From: Hortaea werneckii
Lineage: Eukaryota > Ascomycota > Dothideomycetes > Mycosphaerellales > Teratosphaeriaceae
Assembly: GCA_037044905.1 (NCBI GenBank)
Contig: JBAOKB010000136.1
Span: 62,001-126,000 of the forward strand
Length of the DNA stretch: 64,000 nucleotides
Direction of reading: 5' to 3'
Position 1 is the first letter of the stretch, and each line of letters starts with the position of its first letter. Shown piece by piece: positions 1 to 10,249 of the stretch. The position numbers and the translations under genes are program-made. Below the pieces are notes generated by a model that was given only the letters and a program-made list of their open reading frames with translations, ran no database searches and was not told where the DNA came from.

Positions 1-2081
1 CACGCATTTCTATGTTCCTTCTCGCTTGCGCGACCATTCGAGGCCATTCAGGGTCCTCTGCCGGCGAGAGCGCCCGCGGTGGTGGCGACGGCGGGGCTTG
101 GATGGCCTTGTAGAAGTGAGTGTGCGGCATGTGATCTGGATTCTCAATGCTGTACTCGAGCGACTTCTTTGAAGGCGGATTGATGACGCCAAGCGAAGAG
201 GTGCTTTTGATGCTCGTCTCTGACTTCGTAGCGCGAAGTGCTTGGTTGCTGGATCGAGTTGGTGTGTAGGGGGTTTTAGGCGACGATGGAAAGTCTGCCT
301 TGGAGGCGGCCGCGCCCGTGTACTTCGACGCGTTCGAAGAGCCACCCACACCAAGCAGAGCAGTATTGAAACTACCGTCGGGCTTCTGGTACTTCCAAGG
401 AAGGACGTTGGCATCAGTAGGCGGCGCAGTTGACGACGTAGCCGAAGACGCCTCCACAAACGGGTCGTCGCGCTCACTGTTTGCCGCATCGACGTCCACG
501 GCACCACGAAGGTGCGACGGCCTGTTAGGCATGCCGGTTTGCATCTTTGCCTTCTGCATCCTCTCCATGGGTGATGGATCCTTGCGGGCCTCCATTTTCA
601 ACCTGGATGTTGAAAGGCTGTCGGAGGAGGATGATGTCAAAGGTGAAGGCTGCGAGAGGAAGGTCCGACCGGACTCGACTGAGGGTGACTTGGGCTTGAT
701 CAAGCTGCCCACACCGGTGACGTGCTTCATCGACTCAGTCCAACGCGGCAATTTGCCTGACTTATTGGCATTTACGTCCGGCATACTCGATTGTTGGTCG
801 ACGTGAGCAGCAACACTCGTTTCCGCCGCAGGCTGCTTATGCGGCTCTGTGGGCATTGATGTGTTTACTGGAGCATCACGGCGTTTATCCGGCCCACTCG
901 AGTCTTTGCCAGCCGACATGGCTTTACGCTTCAGTCGGTCTAGCCAGCCGAGTTTCTCAAGGGCATGCTCGTAATTCAACTCGTTACGTTGCGATGGCGT
1001 TATGGCATCAGTGTCACGAAGGCGAGACTGATCACTCTGCTGATCGTTGCGCTACATTGGTTCCATGTCAACATTGTCACTAGGGAGAGACGTAACACGC
1101 AGGACCTGATCACGTGACAAACAAAACAGGGGCTGGGTCCCACCCATCGGGGCCTGGTCACGTGACAAGGGGAACTTGGGTCGGGTTCCCCCATCTGCGT
1201 GCCATTTCCGTCATGGTTGGACTCAGTTTGAACGCCCACCCGAAGTGTAGCGTGCCTACGATCTCGAGTTCCTCCGCTGCTCGCCGTCGCTGCTCGCTGC
1301 TCGCTGCTCTGATTTTTTGCTCCTGGTGCTCGCCGCTCGGAATTAAAGCAGAGAAGAAAGCTTGATTGGTACTCACCTGACCCATAAATTCGCGCCTTGC
1401 GCTGCTTGAAACGTCACCGGCATGATAGTCTGTGGTACTGGCGGAAGCATTGTTGATGTCGACGCTCCTCGCGCTGGTTGGCTTCTTGAGGGAGAAATTC
1501 GGCAGGCTCTTCTTGGTCATAAGACGACTTCTGTTGACTTCGTTGACTGGGGCTTGGGGAGCTTGAACATGGGGTTGGTGACCAAGGGACTCCGCTGCGG
1601 AAGGAACTACGTTTGTGTCAGTACGATGCATTGGTGGATGGCCACAACTTTGTAGGCATTTTTACCTTGCTGTATTTTCAGGTGCCTGGCCTTCGGTGCC
1701 GTGGGAGTTGCTACAGGGCGAGTTAGACCAATAGTCGCTAGGCAGTGTTGGGCCTGTAATTGGACGATGAGGCAAAACGAGGCGTAGCACTTCCGCCGAA
1801 TCCTCATCAAAGATTGTCGAGTAAGACATACCTTCGTTGGCGGACACTGACTCTCTCAACTTAGAGGGCGGCAAAGTAGTCCTTCTCTTGCGTTCGTAGG
1901 CGGAAGACATCTCTACTGCGCTCTTGGCCTTCCGCAAAGAATAGGCATTGTCGTTCGGCAAGCTGCTCGAAGGGGTTGACGGAACCGGAATGTTGGAAGG
2001 GCCAATACCGGCGTACGCATGGCGGAAAGGAGCTGGTATCGGTGGCACCGGTGGCGGTGGTGAGCGCTCGCGACGAGGCAT
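1..2081 (-). CDS. Disordered fungal protein of unknown function, C-terminus off the window
   Basis: The protein starts at ATG 2081 (MPRRERSPPPPVPP) and reads leftward off the edge. I see at least three coding blocks: 1666-2081, roughly 1377-1606, and 1051 to below 1. The second block ends in a clean GTGAGT donor at 1376, and the third follows a TAG acceptor at 1052. The join between blocks one and two is uncertain: donor GTAAAA at 1665 is clear, but the acceptor at 1607 does not keep phase. The product is proline/serine rich and low complexity. Two ordered-looking patches occur in the third block: a basic stretch with KLGWLDRLKRK, and further on NVLPWKYQKPDGSFNT. I recognise no domain. The antisense 300-806 frame is a shadow of this gene. 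The 325-bp second intron holds two TCACGTGA palindromes. Being coding is fairly sure; the function is unknown. Confidence 0.6.
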
Positions 2082-2670
2082 GGTGGCGGCAGACTCTTAT
2101 GAGTCTCTTGACCAGAGCCGTCAGCGCACCATGTGATCGAGGTGACCGCCTGTGAGTGCGTGTGCGTTGCGCGGTGACACTCGTGGTTGTCGTCAGATGC
2201 CTCTCGGTGGTGCAGAGTGAAGGAGTGGAAGGTCAGAGGTTTCATCAGATGCGTGTCTTGTGACGGCACAACGTTTCGCCGGCCAGGCCTTAAGGGGACC
2301 TGCCATAATGCGTCTTCTGTGCTGTGAATTGAGGTCAAAAGTGGGGTATCTATGGGGTGGCGAACTTTCGGGAGCTAGAGCTGTAAGAGGTCAACAACAT
2401 AGGAGGGGTAATGCTTCAGCTATGGAAATCAGAACACGATAACAACAGCTGATTTTGATGATATAGCCAAACGCAAGCAAACGTTAGCCTGTGTTCATCA
2501 TGCAAAGGAGCTATTTAGTTGGCCGGTCTGCACGAGCCGTCAGATCGACACATCTGCCACTCCAGCAGACCGCGATCGTAGCGAGAGAAAAGGGTTTTTG
2601 AAAGGTATCGCAATTCAAAGGGTATGCCGCTGTATTCAGTAAAGCCGTGATCATCATCTGTTACGTTATC
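2082..2670. other. Intergenic, upstream of the partial gene and 3' of UBC13
   Basis: 589 bp between two minus-strand genes. It should hold the promoter of the leftward partial gene and the 3' UTR of UBC13. No conserved element, RNA gene or coding frame stood out. Confidence 0.5.
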
Positions 2671-3259
2671 TCAGCCTTTGAGGGCATAGAGTTGAGTCCA
2701 CTCTCGCGCAGTCTTGATTGCCTCTGCTTGGTTCTCCTAATCAATGCCGTCAGTAAATCGCACACTCTGCCTTATTCGTAGAGTTGACCTCACCTTCCAC
2801 TGCTTCGCGACTGCCTCGTTCAATGGATCCTCCGGATTCGGGGCCCCCAGCAAAGCTTGTATACTCAGCAAGATCGTCCTGATCTGCAGAGCCGGCGACC
2901 AGTTGTTCTTGAGGACGTCAAGGCAGATTCGGCCTAACCTGTCAATGTTGGGGTGGTAGATCTTGGTGAGGAATCGTATCCGCGGTGGGCACATGGGGTA
3001 GTCATCCGGGAGGAAGAGCTCAAGCTGGAACTCTCCACCTACTCTCCGATTAGTACGCCATCACGAGCAGCACATGTTATTCATCTCTTAGTGATGCGAT
3101 TTTGGCCGTACCCTCATAACAGCTTCCACTTGGACCCTCCACCTTGACATCGAAGTATCGTGCGTTCTCTTCATGTGGTGCTGCAGAGATGCCTGGCACA
3201 GGCTCGTTCTGCAACCGCTCCGTCTCCTTGATGATCCGCTTGGGAAGAGGAGTCGCCAT
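2671..3259 (-). CDS. UBC13: Ubiquitin-conjugating enzyme E2, Ubc13 type
   Basis: Three exons, 3112-3259, 2794-3038 and 2671-2736, join in phase to give 152 residues, the length of human UBC13/UBE2N. Introns are GTACGG..TAG and GTGAGG..TAG. The UBC fold is complete: N-terminal helix LPKRIIKETERL, HPN motif at 78-80 (KIYHPNID), catalytic cysteine at 88 (GRICLDVL), and the Ubc13 signature WSPALQIRTILLSIQALLGAPNPEDPL. The start is ATG 3259 (MATPLPKR); the frame is open slightly upstream only through a TTG. By family knowledge Ubc13 pairs with an Mms2/Uev protein to build K63-linked ubiquitin chains for post-replication DNA repair. It is divergent from the WDR59/Mtc5-like gene across 454 bp. Family assignment is near certain. 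Confidence 0.97.
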
Positions 3260-3713
3260 GCTCGCCAAAGTCTACCGTATCGATTCCTGCTCCTGTAATA
3301 GATATGAAAGCTTCACCAGCCTTTGCGGTGGAGAGATGGCGTGATTGTAGCGTTCTCGCACCGTTGAAAGCCCTTCTTTGCAGCAAAGATGCACGTCAGT
3401 GAAGCAATCGAACGTTGGTATTGTTTTCGGCAGTTTATGGCAAGCGGTTCAAATGTTTGTCAGTAGGCTGGTGGGCAGTGAAGTCCAGTTCGGTCGGGCA
3501 GATGCAGGTCATCCCGCCCGGAGCAGCCCCACGTCACCAGTCGCGTTCTTCTTGGCGGCACCTTTCGCGTGTCAGATCGGAACTCCCTCCTTCGCTCGGC
3601 TACTCGCGCTAGCTTCCAATCGCACCGCATTCACTACAGAGGTACATGGTATCCCATTACAGCATCACATTCTTTGCCCTATAATTGGGTTGTGATGTCG
3701 ACCACTTCATCTG
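3260..3713. promoter_or_regulatory. Divergent promoter region UBC13 / Mtc5-like
   Basis: 454 bp separate the start codons of two divergently transcribed genes, so both promoters and 5' UTRs must lie here. I see no clear TATA box or other assignable site. Confidence 0.5.
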
Positions 3714-6700
3714 ATGGAGCATGATGAATGTGGTGAATTGCAGGCTTTCAACAAGTCTCACCTAATCACTGCCAATGCCCATTACGCCGCCATTTCTACG
3801 CGCCACGGCATAGACGTGGTCGAGCTACCCAATGGAGCAATCCAGCCTATCTTGCATCGCCATGGCCGTCTCAATGGTCCTTTGATTGACCTGTGTAAAC
3901 TACGACCGACTCGGCTTGCCCTTGCCCAGAGAGGTCAAGTCTCAGTGCATGACATCAAAAGCAGCAGAACCCCAAGCACTTTGACCGATACCAACAGAGC
4001 TGTGACCTCCCTTGCCTGGTCGCCTCACAATGCATCCGTCATAGCAGTTGGCAGCATCGACGGTAGCTTAATTACCTGCAACATAGATCAATTTCAAACG
4101 CCGCTGCGACGCTGGAAATACGGTCCCGGGCCTTGCAAGTCGATCGCCTGGAACAATATCTACTACGATGTTTTGGCAACGAGCCACGACAAGACCATCG
4201 CCGTCTGGTCTGCTAGAAACTTTCGGCGGCCACAGAGGACCCTTCGCGCTGGACACGCCCGATTCCTTCAACTCTCATGGCATCCATCTGAATCCGCTAA
4301 GCTCTTGTCTACATCAGACGACAACGTCATTCGTGTCTGGGATCTCTCGGAGACTCTAGCTTTCATTAGTGGAGACGCATCGATCCCGCAGAATGATTCC
4401 GATTCAGAGGATGACACGATATTCGGCGAGCCGGAGGGTCTTCGTAGACGCGCCTTTCCCATTGCGCAGATACCTCTTCTGAAACCTCCTCGATCCGCCC
4501 AATGGCTCGGCGAGCACGGCATTTTTGTACTAGCAGAAGATGGAAGGCATGTGGTATTCTACAGCTTCGGATCCGACTGGGAGATGCCACATGAAGTGTG
4601 GAGATTAAAGCTAGACATCAAAGCACTTACCGCCACATTGCAGCCCGCGGAAGGCACGACTATGCTCATTGCGGTCTCGATATGCGATGTAGAAGTCCAT
4701 AAGATACCACCTGTCGTTATTGATAACTTAGGAGGCCACGTCCACGAGCTGAGACAGGCTCATCCATCTGGGACTCGCACCCATACCGAGCAGTCACGGT
4801 CTTCTAAGGATGATGGTCCTAATCAGCAACGGCGGTTGGCGACTATGAATCCTCTACCCGTCGTCCACATTCGCAAAGAAGAAATGTCTTTGGAAGAAAC
4901 CTCAAAACAACTTCAAGCTCGAACGAGAACACCGAAGTCTACGGAGCATCACAAAAGAATGCCAGTCGCATCCAACCGATCTGGTTTCCGCAGTACATCA
5001 CCAGCTACAAGGATGACTTCGAGCTTGGAATTGCCCAAACAGCAAGATGTAAGCACGGACTCCGCAATTCCTTTTCTTTCGCCCAGCATACCAGCTCAAG
5101 AAGGCTCGTTGAGTGCTATACCGCCCCTGGAAGAAAGTGTGCAGCTATCGTCGTTACACCAGATCAACTCTATTCAATCTACCCAATATTCAGCGCCGGG
5201 CGATAGCGACTCCGATGATGAAACGTTTGCGGATGCCCTTGTTGGCAGCGGCTCTTACTTGCCAGGTGGTATCAATGTGCCTTTGCCAAAAGCATGCGGT
5301 GCGCTCTTTGCGCCTAGCGGTCAGCTTGTCACTTTCTTTCCGCCTAAGTCAGCCCTACACAATGCTCCACGGACCGGTAAGCAGGGTGCGGTGGTTGGGA
5401 ACAAAGAACACGCCAAGGCACGTAGGGCAGCACAGCTGTTCCCAACCTTTGGCAATCTTGTGTCGAACGACAACATTTCCGACTCAGAAACCAGCTCGGG
5501 ATCTTCTGCCGCGAGCCCTTCAATTGAAAGCCTGCCGCCGCTGGCTATGGATGCGTCTATGGAAACAGGGCGCTCCTGGCAGCCACAAGATACTCGCACG
5601 ATGCCATCAGAGCCCTCAGCAATAGGCAACAAGGTCATCATATCGACTCACGATATAGAGAACTTCGTTCCTGTTTCTCAGATAGCGGCGAGGGACTATC
5701 GAGTCTTGCGCGGGAATGAATCAAGCAGCGATATGTGCTATACCAATGGAGAAGTTGCTGAAGAGGTGGGTCTTGAAGATACGGCATCAGTATGGCGATT
5801 GCTAGGCTTGTTGCTGGAGGATGCCGTGCCGCTTGATGTGGTCACCCAGGGGCAAGACCAAGAGAGTCCAGAGAACATTCTTGTCATCGCGCAACGTAGT
5901 CGTCGATCGTTGCGAGATTCTAGCCTCGCCAACAGTGATCCAGAAGCCGACAGCTTTGGAAAGCTCCGATGGGCGGACCACCCCTTCGCTGCTTCATGGC
6001 TGGTGAGAAGAATGCTTCAGTGGGCAGAAGATCATGCGGATATCCAGATGCTGGCATGTATACCTACCATACTCGCCCAGACCTCTCAGGTGGTTTCAGA
6101 GGTCAACCAAACCGCTTTTGAATCGATGTTCACCAGGCTGGCCACGTACGACCCGGACTATCTCCTACATTCGGATACCCTCAAACAACCTCCGCTTAAA
6201 AGTCGCCCGATTCCCTTTCCGCGATCGGAGTCCTACCAATCAACTCGGCTACAGCAAACGCCGGTCCGAACCCCAGTAGTCTCCCAAACCTCTTCCGGCT
6301 TCCCCTCGCAACCGCCTACCCCCCAAATCGGCTCGACCTCCAGCACCCCTCCCACCACATTCCCACCCCTCCCACGCCCCAACTCCCATCGACTCTCCAC
6401 ATCCATGTCCGGCTCCGCCAGCCCCGAACGCTACCGCGGCAGCTTCAGCGCAGCAGCCAAATACTACGCCCAAAGCATCACCGACAAGTTCTCCTCCTAC
6501 GGCAGCTCCCCGCCCGCTCCAAGACGCTTCGGCACCAGTCCCAGCGCCGCCAACGACCTCTCCACTAGTGTCCCCACCCCCCACGGCAGCTGGAGCAAGT
6601 CCGTCTCTTTCGCTTCGGCTGCCGCTTCTACCATCGGCACCGCGAGGAATAGTCAGCTTAGTCGTAGTAACACTGACGCTGAGGGGTATGACAGCGATAA

Positions 6701-7295
6701 GACTATCGGTGATAATAGTCTACCCCAGACCCCCAAAAGTGCGAATGCCCCCGTCCTGCCGAGATTCTTTAACGTGGAGGCCTTCGCCGATGAGGTTTCC
6801 GGTGCGGCCAAGTCGTCACTCCTGCCGGAGGACCTTGCCGCGAAGGCTGTCGTCTGGCAGGACCACTATGCTGAATTGCTCCGCTGCTGGGGGTTGTGGA
6901 TGCAGGCTGCTGAGCTGGAGAAAGCGGCTGGGCTTGCTCGTCCGGGTGTGGGTATCGAAGACGGCTGGAGTCATGATGGCGTTGTGCCGGTTCCACTTCC
7001 CGGCCAGCGTAAGGCTACTTGTGGGATTTGCTACGCTGTTGTTAAGGGTGTTCAGCAGCTCTGTCCGGTTTGTTTGCATACGAGTCATCTTGGTTGTTTG
7101 ATTGAGTATTGCGATTTTCTGGGGCGTGAGGAGGAAGGGTTTGAGTGTCCTACCGGATGTGGGTGTGAATGTGCGGATCTACCGTTTGAGCAGGTGGATT
7201 TTGCTGGTTCTGGAGATGGATTCGTAGAGGAGGTTTCGACCGTGTCTGGGTATGAGAAGATGGCTTTCACAGGTACGGACGCTTGGGGGGTTTGA
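3714..7295 (+). CDS. WD40-RING protein, WDR59/Mtc5 (Sea3)-like SEACAT/GATOR2 subunit
   Basis: One uninterrupted 1193-residue frame from ATG 3714. Residues ~20-330 are WD40 repeats with SIAWNN, LATSHDKTIAVW and LLSTSDDNVIRVWDLSE blades. Near residue 521 comes VPLPKACGALFAPSGQLV, which resembles the CPRTSGA.F segment of WDR59. Long Ser/Pro-rich disorder follows. The C-terminus from ~1101 is a RING-like zinc domain (CGICYAVV, CPVCLHTSHLGC, then ECPTGCGCEC). WD40 plus C-terminal RING with that central motif is the WDR59/Mtc5/Sea3 architecture, a subunit of the vacuole-associated SEACAT (GATOR2) complex that promotes TORC1 signalling. The RWD domain usual for this family is not evident. WDR24/Rtc1 is the main alternative but fits the central motif less well. 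A G29 run lies 67 bp after the stop. Confidence 0.8.
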   Translation: MEHDECGELQAFNKSHLITANAHYAAISTRHGIDVVELPNGAIQPILHRHGRLNGPLIDLCKLRPTRLALAQRGQVSVHDIKSSRTPSTLTDTNRAVTSLAWSPHNASVIAVGSIDGSLITCNIDQFQTPLRRWKYGPGPCKSIAWNNIYYDVLATSHDKTIAVWSARNFRRPQRTLRAGHARFLQLSWHPSESAKLLSTSDDNVIRVWDLSETLAFISGDASIPQNDSDSEDDTIFGEPEGLRRRAFPIAQIPLLKPPRSAQWLGEHGIFVLAEDGRHVVFYSFGSDWEMPHEVWRLKLDIKALTATLQPAEGTTMLIAVSICDVEVHKIPPVVIDNLGGHVHELRQAHPSGTRTHTEQSRSSKDDGPNQQRRLATMNPLPVVHIRKEEMSLEETSKQLQARTRTPKSTEHHKRMPVASNRSGFRSTSPATRMTSSLELPKQQDVSTDSAIPFLSPSIPAQEGSLSAIPPLEESVQLSSLHQINSIQSTQYSAPGDSDSDDETFADALVGSGSYLPGGINVPLPKACGALFAPSGQLVTFFPPKSALHNAPRTGKQGAVVGNKEHAKARRAAQLFPTFGNLVSNDNISDSETSSGSSAASPSIESLPPLAMDASMETGRSWQPQDTRTMPSEPSAIGNKVIISTHDIENFVPVSQIAARDYRVLRGNESSSDMCYTNGEVAEEVGLEDTASVWRLLGLLLEDAVPLDVVTQGQDQESPENILVIAQRSRRSLRDSSLANSDPEADSFGKLRWADHPFAASWLVRRMLQWAEDHADIQMLACIPTILAQTSQVVSEVNQTAFESMFTRLATYDPDYLLHSDTLKQPPLKSRPIPFPRSESYQSTRLQQTPVRTPVVSQTSSGFPSQPPTPQIGSTSSTPPTTFPPLPRPNSHRLSTSMSGSASPERYRGSFSAAAKYYAQSITDKFSSYGSSPPAPRRFGTSPSAANDLSTSVPTPHGSWSKSVSFASAAASTIGTARNSQLSRSNTDAEGYDSDKTIGDNSLPQTPKSANAPVLPRFFNVEAFADEVSGAAKSSLLPEDLAAKAVVWQDHYAELLRCWGLWMQAAELEKAAGLARPGVGIEDGWSHDGVVPVPLPGQRKATCGICYAVVKGVQQLCPVCLHTSHLGCLIEYCDFLGREEEGFECPTGCGCECADLPFEQVDFAGSGDGFVEEVSTVSGYEKMAFTGTDAWGV

Positions 7296-7608
7296 AGGTG
7301 GGAAGTTGGCTTTTTGGGTCGAACAGAAAGAAAGGGGACTGCAAATATAAAAAAGGAAGAAGGGGGGGGGGGGGGGGGGGGGGGGGGGGGTGGGTTTCCC
7401 GTCATTTTCATCGTCTATGGAGGACCAGCCTCCGAGGACCCGGCTCTACCGTTCTTTGCAAAGCTTCCCATAATCCGTTCTGTCTTTCCATTCGCCCCGT
7501 CCCCCTTTCCAATCCCCTTTTACCCTATTTGCACAACCCATAAGCAGACACACACCCTTCCTACTTACACGCAAGATCCACGTACCCCTCCTCGTCGGCC
7601 GGCCCGTC
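7296..7608. other. 3' UTR/intergenic with poly-G tract
   Basis: 313 bp after the Mtc5-like stop. It holds a G29 homopolymer at 7362-7390 and otherwise pyrimidine-rich DNA leading to a possible start at 7609. No coding frame is supported. Confidence 0.5.
7362..7390. repeat. Poly-G run, 29 nt
   Basis: Twenty-nine consecutive G on the plus strand, just downstream of the Mtc5-like stop. It is the longest of several G/C homopolymers in the window. Confidence 0.95.
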
Positions 7609-7876
7609 ATGCCCCTGCCACAGGACTACCCAGCTCTCCCCCTCCCCGGCCTCGCTCTCAAGGTCTCCACCGGCTCCGTCCTTGCCCTGCGTGTTTGCCG
7701 ATCCGTCTGGGGTCTCAGACACTTTCGCCTCGGCCGGAAGCGCCGAAGTGGACGCAATGCTTCCTTCTGGCTTAGTGGCAGCTGTTGACGCCTGCTGCTG
7801 ATCTCGTGTGTACTATGCAGAAACTTGGGTTTTGGTCTCTCTCGTCGGCGCAAAAAGGGTGACGAGAGGCGCTGCT

Positions 7877-8560
7877 GTAAAGCCCCTTCGTCTGAGCTAT
7901 GCGCCTGTCCTGATGGGGATGCTCAGATTCTGTTGAATTGGATGCTCGACTCGAAGACGGTATCCCGAAGCTGTGTTGCTAACAAAAAGAAACGAGAGCA
8001 ATGGCTGTGGGCCGATCGCATGCATGCAAGCCAGGGCTTTCATGTTTGGCAAGACGCTTGAGCATATTCCCGAGAGTGATAAGGATGCTCTTAAGACGCG
8101 CGGGGTCATGCATCGTAGCCGCATCCTAGCGGAAGTGATCGCAGGCAGAATCAACCCTAAGGACAAGGATATACCGAAGTGGCTGCAGGATGCAAGGCCC
8201 CAGCCTCCGAAGGTGACCAAGCCTCGAGTGGGACAGGAAGCTTTTGTAGAGCCCTTTCTTCTAAGCCAGGTGCTTGCTATCATTGGGATTCTGTTAGATT
8301 AGATACTCGATAGGAAAGGTAGAATCCCGAGGCCGTGTTACTAACGTAAAGCTCTTGTATGGCCCTTGTGGTAAAGCTAGGCGCCTGCCCTTGAAGAGAT
8401 ATTGTTAGATTAGATGCCCGATAGGACAGCTCAAAGACAGTATCCCGAAGCTGTATTGTTGACACAAAGCCATTATAAGGCCCTTCCAGCGAAGCTAGGC
8501 CCCTGCTTTTATGGGGATTCTGTTGGACTAGTTGCTCGACAGGACAACTACGGGCTTCAG
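7877..8560 (+). repeat. Introner-like repeat copies A-D (A separate, B-D in tandem)
   Basis: Copies: A 7877-7989, B 8246-8351, C 8357-8469, D 8475-8560 (3'-truncated). Units are ~106-113 bp and diverged. Each begins with a donor-like GTAAAG/GTAGAG/GTATGG (ATAAGG in D), runs through GCCCTTTCGTCTAAGCTAGG, GGGATTCTGTTAGATTAGAT and GTATCCCGAAGCTG, and ends with a branch-site-like TTGCTAAC followed by a few A and AG. B, C and D follow each other with 5-nt spacers (CTCTT, CCATT). That layout is what a multiplied intron would look like. Copy A sits apart, 256 bp upstream of B. Confidence 0.75.
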
Positions 8561-9110
8561 TCCTTTGTTTTCATGTCCCTCCTTTGGATCTCGGCTTGTG
8601 CCTCTTTGCAAGCGTTGTCTAATCTCTTTTGACTAACGCTCAAATCTATCAACTTCTTCTAAGAAAATTGCTCCCCTTGAACATTAAGTCTTTGTGATCT
8701 TGTTTTGTGGACTCATCAAGGCCGCTCTTCTTCTCCCAGGGCTGTGCGGCCGCTTGGGCACTGGACGGTGCCATGATTAGCATCCGCCTCCCAAGGGCGC
8801 GGCTTCCGAACAACAGGCCACCAATTTCGAAGCGGTGACCCAGCTCCTTCTTCGAAATCATCCAGACTGTACTGCCAGGAAAACCGTGACAAGGACTTCC
8901 CAAAGTGGGTGTGGCAAAACATTGTCAAAAGACTTTGCTGCGCCCGTAGGATCAGAAAGGAGCAAGCAGTTTCCCCTCGACGAGGACTCCGCCATTCCAA
9001 TCCCGCTACGCAAGCGGAAACGATCCCCCGCCTCACCGCCACCCAAGAATGATCACATTGTATCCCACCATGAGTATGCTGAGTACGAAACCGACGAAGC
9101 TTTTCCCTGG

Positions 9111-9375
9111 CAGCTCGAAGACAGTATCCCGAAGCTGCGTTGCTATTATCAAGCTCTGATCAGGCCCTTTCGTCTAAGCTAGCCGCTTGCTGCGATCTGG
9201 ACGCTGGGGAAGACTGTATGCCGAGCTTTGTTGCTAACACAAAGCGTTCGTAAGACCCTCCAAACTAAGACAGACGCCTGCTTCCATCGGGATTCTGGAG
9301 GGTAGACGGGACAACACGAGGCCAGTATCCCGAGACTACGTTGCTGACGCAAGCTCTTGTAAGCCACTTTCCGTG
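9111..9375 (+). repeat. Introner-like repeat copies E-H (second block)
   Basis: A 3' half-copy E (9111-9153, GCTCGAAGACAGTATCCCGA then TTGCTATTA..AAG), copy F (9158-9244, ending TTGCTAACACAAAG), copy G (9250-9353, starting GTAAGA and ending TTGCTGACGCAAG), and the first ~17 bp of copy H (9359, GTAAGCC) fused to the last coding block. Spacers are again CTCT, CGTTC and CTCTT. The units are the same family as the first block 550 bp upstream. Confidence 0.75.
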
Positions 9376-9477
9376 AAAAAGGTCTGGTACGACTACGGCG
9401 GAAAGCGTGTCAAGTGGATCGGCGGGTTCGGCTGCAAGGTGTTGGTGACATACGTTGACTCCGTGGATAAGCAGTAG

Positions 9478-10249
9478 CTGAGGCATCCAAGTATCGGATT
9501 AAGAAGGCACGACTTATCCATTTCGTCCAGTGCATCGCGGTATAGAACCGTTCGGCTGTGTGTAAGCCGTCTCCTACAGCATCTCCTGTCCTCCGATGCT
9601 GCAAATTGACCTCATTGCAGATAAAGATCCTAGAGTCGCTCCAGCCAAGTTCAATCGTACAATGCATGTTGAACAAGAATCTTCTCAACTATGTCCATCA
9701 ACCCTCTTTCCCCCTTCGACCACCCAATGCCTTGGAAGCCCTCTCCCTCTCTCCTCGGCTGGCTCCCTTCCCCCTCTATCACCAACAATCTCCCAACTTT
9801 TTTTTTCTTGAGACTTTTGGCCCACATCCCCTGAGAATCTCTTTCTTTGAATTCTCTTCTCAAAGAAAAGAAAGATGGAGTCAAGCACGGAGAGGGACAA
9901 AAGTTTTCCGTTGCGACTTACCCGACTCCATGATTGAGAATAGTGGTTTTAATTTCTCGTTTTCTGCTCCCCACAGGTCAGAACAGTTGTTGTTGGAAAT
10001 GCTCAAATACCTTCCAAAGAGTGAAGAGGGGAGAGGGGTGAAGATTTTTTCTCCTTTCTTTTCCCTTCCCTGCGCCCCCTACTTGTTTTTTTTTCTTTTT
10101 TTTCTTTTTTCCCCCTTCCCTCTCTTATTTTGGCCTGTGAGATTTGCGTCTCCCAACGCAAAATAGAGAGCAAAAAGAGATCAAAATCCACCCATTCCGT
10201 GAACGGAAACCAATCCGCAGCTTTCTCTCAGTCCTTCGTTGCAATGAGC
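9478..10249. other. Intergenic, pyrimidine/purine-skewed
   Basis: 772 bp with T/C-rich and A/G-rich runs. Overlapping open frames on both strands here are low complexity and I do not accept them as genes. Confidence 0.5.

Larger units (their letters stand above)
7609..9477 (+). pseudogene. Unresolved or decayed multi-exon gene interrupted by tandem introner-like repeats
   Basis: Several stretches read as real protein but no single model joins them. ATG 7609 opens MPLPQDYPALPLPGLALK and stops at 7786. The plus-strand stretch ~8043-8245 reads MFGKTLEHIPESDK through KDKDIPKWLQDARPQPP to VGQEAF, ending exactly where repeat copy B begins. Around 8830-9110 two frames look coding, one with RDKDFPKWVWQN and one with LRKRKRSPASPPPKNDH and YETDEAFPWQ. 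The tail 9354-9477 reads KPLSVKKVWYDYGGKR then WIGGFGCKVLVTYVDSVDKQ and stops. Blocks are separated by repeat arrays whose units carry splice signals, so either the gene is alive with repeat-filled introns or it is decayed. I recognise no family. The dual frames and early stop favour decay. Confidence 0.4.

Noticed and set aside
9558..10166. 202-residue plus-strand frame
   Set aside because: Low complexity, F/S/P-rich from pyrimidine runs; no start context or domain.
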